NCBI GenBank assembly: GCA_905214325.1
Contig: CAJMLT010000041.1
Span: 1-11,391, forward strand
Length of the DNA: 11,391 nucleotides
Reading direction: 5' to 3'
Source: an uncultured bacterium
GTDB taxonomy: Bacteria > Actinomycetota > Coriobacteriia > Coriobacteriales > Eggerthellaceae
Under the pieces are notes generated by a model. That model searched no databases and was not told the DNA's origin. It saw nothing but the letters and a program-made list of their open reading frames with translations. Shown here one piece after another: positions 7,399 through 11,391 of this stretch (position 1 is its first letter; each line of letters opens with the position of its first letter). The position numbers were made by a program, and so were the translations under genes.

Positions 7399-7564
7399 CT
7401 CTGTTCCCCTCCACCGTAGAATTTCACGCATTGGCCATAGTTGATCTGGTCATAAAACTGGACTTGATAACTATATCATTTTTGACTATATGAATATGAC
7501 CACATGGAGCGTAGTTTCAGTATCCGACAGAAAGACGAAAAGGACTACGCCGAGGAGAAGACCC
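7399..7564. promoter_or_regulatory. pdxR-pdxS divergent regulatory region with operator-like repeats
   Basis: This 166-bp region has an AT-rich core (7431-7502) that stands out from its GC-richer surroundings. It contains TGGTCATA (7447-7454) and its exact complement TATGACCA (7495-7502), an inner palindrome TGATA-ACTA-TATCA (7465-7478), and a direct repeat ACTATAT at 7470-7476 and 7485-7491, 15 bp apart. PdxR-type MocR proteins are known to bind paired direct or inverted repeats between the divergent genes, so these are likely operator elements. The best rightward promoter is TTGATA (7464-7469), 17 bp, TATATG (7487-7492), which overlaps the repeats. pdxS has GAGGAG at 7552-7557, 7 bases before its ATG. 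No clear leftward promoter could be chosen. Confidence 0.65.
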
Positions 7565-8458
7565 ATGAACGAAGCCATCACAGCCGAAAACGACCGCCCC
7601 ACACTCAACCGGGCTCTGGCCCAGATGCTCAAGGGTGGCGTCATCATGGATGTCACCACACCCGAACAGGCACACATAGCCGAGAGGGCGGGTGCCTGTG
7701 CCGTCATGGCACTCGAGCGCATCCCCGCCGACATCCGCGCAGCGGGTGGTGTATCGCGCATGAGCGACCCCAAAATGATCAAAAGCATCCAAGCAGCCGT
7801 CAGCATCCCCGTTATGGCGAAATGCCGTATCGGTCATTTCGTCGAGGCGCAACTGCTCGAAGCCATCGAGATCGATTACATCGACGAAAGCGAAGTGCTC
7901 TCCCCCGCCGATGACACCTATCATATCGACAAGACCGCTTTTTCCGTACCCTTCGTCTGCGGTGCACGCGACCTAGGTGAAGCCCTGCGGCGGATAGCCG
8001 AAGGTGCTTCCATGATCCGCACCAAAGGCGAACCCGGCACGGGCGATGTCATACAGGCGGTGCGTCACATGCGCATGATGAATGCGCAGATCCGTCACGT
8101 CGCATCACTGCGTGACGACGAGTTGTTCGAAGAAGCGAAGCGGCTGCAGGTACCCGTCGATCTGATCCGTTTCGTCCATGAAAACGGGTCACTTCCCGTG
8201 GTGAATTTCGCCGCCGGAGGCGTGGCTACCCCCGCCGATGCCGCCTTGATGATGCAGCTGGGTGCTGAAGGCGTATTCGTCGGGTCGGGCATATTCAAGA
8301 GTGGTGATCCGGCTAAGCGTGCAGACGCCATCGTGAAAGCCGTCACCAATTACACCGATGCCGCCCTCATCGCCCATCTTTCCGAAGATCTGGGAGAAGC
8401 CATGGTGGGAATCAACGAAGGGGAGATCGAAGTCCTCATGGCGGAACGAGGACGATAA
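7565..8458 (+). CDS. pdxS: Pyridoxal 5'-phosphate synthase lyase subunit PdxS
   Basis: PdxS (Pdx1) builds PLP from ribose 5-phosphate, glyceraldehyde 3-phosphate and ammonia supplied by PdxT. The family forms a dodecamer of TIM barrels. The 297-residue product is of normal length. Catalytic residues are visible: Asp29 in GVIMDVTTPEQA, Lys86 in MAKCRIGHFVEAQ and Lys154 in IRTKGEPGTGD. The phosphate-binding end, GGVATPADAALMMQLG and FVGSGIFKS, is also present. The ATG at 7565 has GAGGAG 7 bases upstream. A longer frame from 7490 would start inside the probable -10 box and is rejected. Its TAA overlaps the pdxT start by one base (TAATG), so the subunits are translationally coupled. Expected to be activated by the divergent PdxR. 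Confidence 0.98.
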   Translation: MNEAITAENDRPTLNRALAQMLKGGVIMDVTTPEQAHIAERAGACAVMALERIPADIRAAGGVSRMSDPKMIKSIQAAVSIPVMAKCRIGHFVEAQLLEAIEIDYIDESEVLSPADDTYHIDKTAFSVPFVCGARDLGEALRRIAEGASMIRTKGEPGTGDVIQAVRHMRMMNAQIRHVASLRDDELFEEAKRLQVPVDLIRFVHENGSLPVVNFAAGGVATPADAALMMQLGAEGVFVGSGIFKSGDPAKRADAIVKAVTNYTDAALIAHLSEDLGEAMVGINEGEIEVLMAERGR

Positions 8459-9060
8459 TGACCGTTGCCGTTCTGGCCCTTCAGGGGGCTTTCATCGAAC
8501 ACTGCAACAAGGTCGAAGCTTTGGGTGAGCGCTGTATCGAACTGCGCTGCAAAAGCGATCTGGAACGACCCTTCGATCGCCTGATCCTGCCCGGCGGGGA
8601 AAGCACCACACAAGCGAAGCTGCTCCACGAACTGGACATGGCGGACACTCTGAGGCAACGCATCACCGACGGCATGCCGACGCTGGCAACCTGCGCCGGA
8701 GCGATTCTGCTCGCACGAAAGGTCGACGGCGCGGGCGACTTGAAGAACCTCGATACCCACGCCGCCTCACGGCGTATACAGGTGATGGGCTTCGCCACCA
8801 TGCCTATCACCGTGAAACGCAACGCCTACGGAAGACAGCTGGGAAGCTTTCGTACGGAAGGTCGTTTCGGAGATTGGGATGACATACCCATGACCTTCAT
8901 ACGCGCCCCCTTCATCACCGAACTTGATGATGAATGTCAGATAATGGCGCAAATCGACGGTCGCATCGTGGCTGCGCGCTACCGCAACCAACTGGCCTGC
9001 GCCTTCCATCCCGAACTCGATCAAGACGATCGCATCCATTCCCTGTTCCTCGGCATGTAA
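8458..9060 (+). CDS. pdxT: Pyridoxal 5'-phosphate synthase glutaminase subunit PdxT
   Basis: PdxT (Pdx2) is a class I glutamine amidotransferase that hydrolyses glutamine and channels ammonia to PdxS. The 200-residue product has the oxyanion segment LPGGESTT (44-51), the nucleophile Cys79 in ATCAGAILLA and the His184/Glu186 pair in AFHPELDQD, so the triad is complete. KRNAYGRQ and IRAPFI match the family. Two small differences from the Bacillus subtilis protein as I remember it: about 10 extra residues before KRNAYGRQ, and a C-terminus that stops shortly after HSLFLGM. Neither touches the active site. The start overlaps the pdxS stop. Confidence 0.97.
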   Translation: MTVAVLALQGAFIEHCNKVEALGERCIELRCKSDLERPFDRLILPGGESTTQAKLLHELDMADTLRQRITDGMPTLATCAGAILLARKVDGAGDLKNLDTHAASRRIQVMGFATMPITVKRNAYGRQLGSFRTEGRFGDWDDIPMTFIRAPFITELDDECQIMAQIDGRIVAARYRNQLACAFHPELDQDDRIHSLFLGM

Positions 9061-9070
9061 CCCTGCGGCC

Positions 9071-9102
9071 TGCGGAATAAAGCACCGCCGGTGCACTCCG
9101 CG
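9071..9102 (+). terminator. GC-rich hairpin downstream of pdxT
   Basis: GCACC/GGTGC (9082-9086 with 9090-9094) nests inside GCGGA/TCCGC (9072-9076 with 9097-9101), with a small internal bulge. It starts about 10 bp after the pdxT stop. The only T-run (9118-9122) is about 17 bases past the stem, so it is at best a weak intrinsic terminator. It may instead protect the mRNA 3' end. The rest of 9061-9141 shows no gene. Confidence 0.4.
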
Positions 9103-9141
9103 CAATCCCTCAAATAGTTTTTGATGCACGTTAGAGTAAAA

Positions 9142-9209
9142 AGGCCTCCTTTCCGATATGAGCCATACTTTTTCCCATATGGTCCCTATCCTGATTCGAA
9201 AGGAGGTTT
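9142..9209 (+). promoter_or_regulatory. Leader hairpin that can mask the ribosome site of the DUF5679 gene
   Basis: CCTCCTTTC at 9145-9153 is the exact complement of GAAAGGAGG at 9198-9206, which contains the Shine-Dalgarno sequence. Three further pairs (A-U and two G-U) extend the stem to 12 pairs, 9142-9153 with 9198-9209. Inside the loop ATATG (9156-9160) can pair with CATAT (9176-9180). If transcription starts upstream of 9142, this RNA fold would hide the whole SD. The weak -10-like TAGAGT at 9132-9137 would fit. This could be a translational switch, an autoregulatory site or a temperature-sensitive structure. No known riboswitch class is recognised. Confidence 0.5.
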
Positions 9210-9214
9210 CTTTC

Positions 9215-9364
9215 ATGAGCATCGAAGCGTATTGCATGAAGTGTCGTGAGAAGAAAACCATGCAAAACCCCGTAGAGAGCACCACTAAAAACGGAAAGCC
9301 CATAACCAAGGGCACGTGCCCCACCTGCGGTGGCACCATCTGCCGTATCGGCGCCAAAAAGTAG
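9215..9364 (+). CDS. Small DUF5679-like zinc-ribbon protein
   Basis: This is a 49-residue protein with two Cys pairs, C7xxC10 and C35xxC38 (CPTCGG), separated by a basic/polar stretch with KNGKP. This is the layout of a small zinc ribbon and resembles the short DUF5679 family, whose function is unknown to me. The ATG at 9215 is 7 bases after a near-consensus SD, AAAGGAGGT (9199-9207); an upstream ATG at 9158 lies before this SD and is rejected. It stands alone between pdxT and the aquaporin gene, 75 bp from the latter. It is also identical in pattern to many short Zn-ribbons fused to other proteins, so only the fold is inferred. Confidence 0.82.
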   Translation: MSIEAYCMKCREKKTMQNPVESTTKNGKPITKGTCPTCGGTICRIGAKK

Positions 9365-9399
9365 ATCATCGGTTAACCCATCACGTTTCAAACCAATCA

Positions 9400-9434
9400 T
9401 CCTTTCGACATCAAGCCGAAAGAAAACGAAAGGA
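9400..9434 (+). promoter_or_regulatory. Leader of aquaporin gene with two competing pairings, one hiding the SD
   Basis: TCCTTTCG (9400-9407) is the exact complement of CGAAAGGA (9427-9434), the SD of the aquaporin gene (ATG at 9440). The same left arm (CTTTCG, 9402-9407) can instead pair with a nearer CGAAAG at 9417-9422, which would leave the SD free. The two helices cannot form together. This is switch-like in form, but the helices are short (8 and 6 bp) and could be chance in a region rich in GAAAG. Confidence 0.35.
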
Positions 9435-9439
9435 CTTCA

Positions 9440-10150
9440 ATGGAAGTGTCACCAATCAAGAAATATACCGCCGAAGCCCTTGGCACATTCGTGCTCACCT
9501 TGTTCGGCTGCGGAAGTGCCGCGATAGCCGGAAGTGTATTGGGTACTTTGGGAATCGCGTTGGCCTTCGGACTTTCCATCGTTGCCATGGCGTTCGTCAT
9601 CGGCAACGTATCCGGCTGCCACATCAACCCCGCCGTGTCATTCGGACTGTTTTTGGATAAACGCCTCTCCGGTAAAGACCTCATCGGCTACTGGATCGCA
9701 CAATTCATCGGCGGTTTGGCTGCCGCCGGCACTCTGGCATTCATCATCAGTCAGTGTGGCTTAGGCGGCATTCTGACAACCGGGTTGGGATGCAACGGCT
9801 TCAACACCGCTTCCTCCGTCGGTCTGAGTGCTATCGGCGCGGTGCTCGTCGAAGTCATTCTCACCTGCGTGTTCGTGCTCGCGGTGCTGGGATCTACCGC
9901 CAACGACAAAACAGCTCCCTACGCCGGCATCATCATCGGCCTGACGTTGGCCTTCGTGCACATCATGGGAATCCCCCTGACGGGCACCTCCGTCAATCCC
10001 GCACGCAGCTTCGGCCCCGCCGTCGGCATGGCTATCGCCGGCGATGGCGTCGCACTGTCCCAGGTTTGGGTGTTCATCGTTGCCCCCTTGGTCGGTGCCG
10101 CTCTGGCTGCGCTTATCTGGAAGGGTTTGAAGAACAAGCAGGCAGAATAA
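9440..10150 (+). CDS. aqpZ: Aquaporin Z-type water channel (MIP family)
   Basis: This is a 236-residue, six-helix membrane channel with both NPA half-helix motifs, CHINPAVSFG (NPA 63-65) and SVNPARSFGPA (NPA 186-188). The aromatic/arginine selectivity filter reads Phe43, His174, Thr183 and Arg189, the set and numbering of orthodox water channels such as E. coli AqpZ, so water rather than glycerol is the predicted substrate. Helices begin at about 9, 38, 82, 131, 161 and 205. RBS AAAGGA (9429-9434) lies 5 bases before the ATG. There is no glpK or glpF-type neighbour, in line with an osmotic role. A strong terminator follows after 32 bp. The symbol is by similarity. Confidence 0.93.
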   Translation: MEVSPIKKYTAEALGTFVLTLFGCGSAAIAGSVLGTLGIALAFGLSIVAMAFVIGNVSGCHINPAVSFGLFLDKRLSGKDLIGYWIAQFIGGLAAAGTLAFIISQCGLGGILTTGLGCNGFNTASSVGLSAIGAVLVEVILTCVFVLAVLGSTANDKTAPYAGIIIGLTLAFVHIMGIPLTGTSVNPARSFGPAVGMAIAGDGVALSQVWVFIVAPLVGAALAALIWKGLKNKQAE

Positions 10151-10182
10151 ACACCCGGCTCTTCATATCACCCCGTATAAGC

Positions 10183-10220
10183 AAAATCCTCCGCACCTTT
10201 TGAAGTGCGGAGGATTTTTT
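10183..10220. terminator. Strong bidirectional intrinsic terminator after aqpZ
   Basis: AAAATCCTCCGCAC (10183-10196) and GTGCGGAGGATTTT (10205-10218) form a perfect 14-bp stem with an 8-base loop. T6 (10215-10220) follows on the plus strand and A4 on the left gives a U-run for the minus strand. It ends aqpZ and can also catch read-through from the convergent LysR gene. Its T-run overlaps the first bases of the 51-bp duplication. Confidence 0.93.
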
Positions 10221-10235
10221 GCAAACAGAGATAAA

Positions 10236-10259
10236 CGATGGGAGATTAGCACTCCATCG
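10236..10259 (-). terminator. Duplicated copy of the LysR terminator hairpin
   Basis: CGATGG (10236-10241) and CCATCG (10254-10259) repeat the hairpin at 10287-10310 exactly, again with a T-rich stretch after it on the minus strand. Together with the large stem at 10183-10218, transcripts of the regulator meet three hairpins in about 130 bases. Confidence 0.45.
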
Positions 10260-10279
10260 CGGTATTCTTTTGCAAACAG

Positions 10280-10310
10280 AGATAAACGATGGGAGATTAG
10301 CACTCCATCG
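10280..10310 (-). terminator. Terminator hairpin of the LysR gene (stop codon in the loop)
   Basis: On the minus strand CGATGG (complement of 10305-10310) pairs with CCATCG (complement of 10287-10292). Two more pairs form past a single bulged base, and the TAA stop lies in the loop. TTTATCTC follows. The stem is short, so termination may be incomplete. An identical hairpin is repeated 51 bp further on (10236-10259). Confidence 0.5.
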
Positions 10311-11202
10311 CGGTATTCACCAGATGCCCCAACAACACCTGAACGAGCATTGCAACCATGGGGTCTTTGCAACCGGTCAGGTTCACCAAACAGATGGGAA
10401 TACCCACTTCTTGGTCGGGATCCATACGCTTCATGAGTGTTCCGGGATAGTATTCGCCCAAGGAGAGAACACCCAAAGCAAAGGTAACGCCGTTATTCGC
10501 GTAGAGATCCCCCACCGCCTCAAGCGTGTCACAGGGACGCTGTTCGAACGTCTTATCGTATTTTGCAAACAATGAGGAAATGATCTTGTTCAAACCGGGA
10601 AAGCGGGTCGAGTAGCCAATTTCATACCCATCCAGATCGTCGAGGGAAACAACCGTGCGCTGCGCCAAGGGGTGTGTCTCGAGCATCGTCACGATAGGAG
10701 GCACGGTGCCGATAGGTACACATTCCAGGTCATCGGAGGAAACGGTACCGATGGAAACGATGGCTGCAAAAGCACCTGAATGCAAGCCTTCGATACCGAA
10801 TTCGGTAGTACCCATGGCAACATGCACCGATATATGCATTTGCTGCTCGATGAACTTCTCTATCTTGGCACAGGCCTTGTCGCTTCCGTAGAATTTCGGC
10901 GAACACAAGCAGATATTCATGGTGTCGGCGCGATCGTTCCACATACGAAATTTCTCAGGAAAATGCTCCAAATCATCGAAACGACCTAGAACATCGAGCG
11001 TTTCATCGTAGAAAGCGCTGCCGAACGCCGTGGGATGCACGCCACGGGATTCACGCACGAAAAGATCGTAACCGGTTTCCCGCTCAAGATCGGCGATGGC
11101 CTTGGAAACAGCCTGAAGTGTGACATACTGCTTTTTCGCGACCGCCGAAAAGCTTCCCTCTTCGACCGCCGTCGCAAAATACCTGATCTGCCTGATGTTC
11201 AT
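10297..11202 (-). CDS. LysR-family transcriptional regulator, target unknown
   Basis: This is a 301-residue DNA-binding regulator. Residues 1-60 are the LysR winged helix (IRYFATAVEEGSFSAVAKK, then QAVSKAIADLERETGYDLFVR), followed by a linker helix and a periplasmic-binding-protein-like effector domain (about 88-295). The ATG at 11202 matches the usual LysR beginning. GGCGGG lies 9 bases upstream. A TTG at 11247 would add 15 residues across a C8 tract and lacks a ribosome site. No metabolic gene diverges from it within the window, so its target and co-inducer cannot be read here. The stop lies in a 51-bp tandem repeat, and a G8/C8 homopolymer lies between its presumed promoter and RBS. Confidence 0.92.
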   Translation of the reverse strand: MNIRQIRYFATAVEEGSFSAVAKKQYVTLQAVSKAIADLERETGYDLFVRESRGVHPTAFGSAFYDETLDVLGRFDDLEHFPEKFRMWNDRADTMNICLCSPKFYGSDKACAKIEKFIEQQMHISVHVAMGTTEFGIEGLHSGAFAAIVSIGTVSSDDLECVPIGTVPPIVTMLETHPLAQRTVVSLDDLDGYEIGYSTRFPGLNKIISSLFAKYDKTFEQRPCDTLEAVGDLYANNGVTFALGVLSLGEYYPGTLMKRMDPDQEVGIPICLVNLTGCKDPMVAMLVQVLLGHLVNTAMEC

Positions 11203-11226
11203 GTCTTGTACCCGCCTAGATAAACA

Positions 11227-11234
11227 GGGGGGGG
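11227..11234. repeat. G8 homopolymer upstream of the LysR gene
   Basis: Eight G in a row on the plus strand (C8 in the LysR transcript) lie about 24 bp before the start codon, just upstream of the GGCGGG ribosome site. Such tracts are prone to slippage and sequencing error. The surrounding region 11203-11285 otherwise shows no gene, and no clear -35/-10 pair for the regulator was found. Confidence 0.85.
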
Positions 11235-11285
11235 TGATTCCGCCCAAGAATTAACCGTAAAGACAGACCATATCACGGCTCAAGG

Positions 11286-11306
11286 AAAAAGCGCAGGGGC
11301 AGCACT
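11286..11306 (-). terminator. Weak terminator upstream of LysR, for an edge gene
   Basis: On the minus strand AGTGC (complement of 11302-11306) and GCGCT (complement of 11290-11294) form a 5-bp stem with one G-U pair and a 7-base loop. T5 (A5 at 11286-11290) follows directly. This is the right order for ending a minus-strand gene that stops at 11330, about 24 bases earlier. Confidence 0.4.
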
Positions 11307-11329
11307 ATGCAAATAGGTGAAAGGTGTTT

Positions 11330-11391
11330 CTACCCTCGCAACCCCCGACGCTTCCATGCAAGGGTGGCACCGGTAGCCGATACAGCCATGA
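11330..11391 (-). CDS. Possible C-terminal tail of a minus-strand gene, cut by the window edge
   Basis: The frame is open from the right edge to a TAG at 11332-11330. The visible residues read MAVSATGATLAWKRRGLRG: a small-residue, fairly hydrophobic stretch followed by a basic tail. This is how membrane proteins or sortase-anchored surface proteins often end. A hairpin plus T5 lies just downstream. The methionine could also be an internal residue. Only about 20 codons are seen, so this may be a chance frame; the terminator is the main support. Confidence 0.35.
   Translation of the reverse strand, partial: MAVSATGATLAWKRRGLRG

Larger units (their letters stand above)
10217..10318. repeat. Perfect 51-bp tandem duplication at the LysR gene end
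   Basis: Bases 10217-10267 and 10268-10318 are identical over all 51 positions and directly adjacent. Each copy starts TTTTGCAAACAG and ends GCGGTATTC. Copy 2 holds the true last codons and TAA stop of the LysR gene (stop at 10299-10297). Copy 1 is a second, non-coding version of the same end. Each copy includes a hairpin with a following T-rich stretch on the minus strand, so the duplication doubled the gene's terminator. It looks recent because no base differs. Confidence 0.97.

Noticed and set aside
7490..7564. An N-terminal extension of PdxS starting at 7490
   Set aside because: The start would lie in the probable -10 box without an SD; the family start and GAGGAG favour 7565.
10217..10318. 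CRISPR array or attachment site
   Set aside because: Two abutting identical units without spacers, explained by duplication of a gene end; no integrase or cas gene is present.
10163..10372. A minus-strand frame containing a 17-residue protein repeat
   Set aside because: The repeat is only the 51-bp DNA duplication read in a wrong frame, overlapping the LysR gene and the terminator.

Overview
The window looks like chromosomal DNA of a high-to-mid G+C Gram-positive bacterium. An anaerobic actinobacterium of the Coriobacteriia type is my best guess. This is inferred from the divergent PdxR/PdxST arrangement, the style of the LysR regulator, strong GGAGG-type ribosome sites and codon choice; no marker gene settles it. 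I see no plasmid, phage or CRISPR hallmark and no rRNA or tRNA gene.

Region 1 (1-4954) is a queuosine tRNA-modification locus next to a Sec gene. On the minus strand lie a HAD-family hydrolase, tgt (tRNA-guanine transglycosylase, ATGA overlap with the hydrolase) and secD. secD stops abnormally early, at the left edge, inside its membrane domain. Divergent on the plus strand is one 562-codon gene that fuses QueH (epoxyqueuosine reductase) to QueA (tRNA ribosyltransferase-isomerase). The three enzymatic steps done on the tRNA (Tgt, QueA, QueH) are therefore encoded back to back by two genes. No preQ1 synthesis gene (queD/E/C/F) is present here.

Region 2 (4955-5877) holds a NYN (LabA/PIN-like) putative ribonuclease with a C-terminal OST-HTH/LOTUS-like domain.

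Region 3 (5893-9060) is the vitamin B6 module: the MocR-type regulator pdxR on the minus strand, diverging from pdxS-pdxT, the glutamine-dependent PLP synthase. The shared 166-bp AT-rich intergenic region contains inverted and direct repeats suited to PdxR binding.

Region 4 (9061-10220) carries a 49-residue DUF5679-like zinc-ribbon protein and an orthodox water channel (AqpZ type). The ribosome binding site of each is complementary to a segment of its own leader. A strong bidirectional terminator closes the region.

Region 5 (10217-11391) holds a minus-strand LysR-type regulator. Its stop codon and terminator hairpin lie in a perfect 51-bp tandem duplication, and a G8 tract sits just upstream of it. 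At the right edge there is a possible C-terminal tail of another minus-strand gene followed by a weak terminator.

The strongest candidates for something unusual are the QueH-QueA fusion, the truncated secD, the two SD-sequestering leaders and the duplicated regulator terminator. I did not find convincing evidence of a wholly new multi-gene system.
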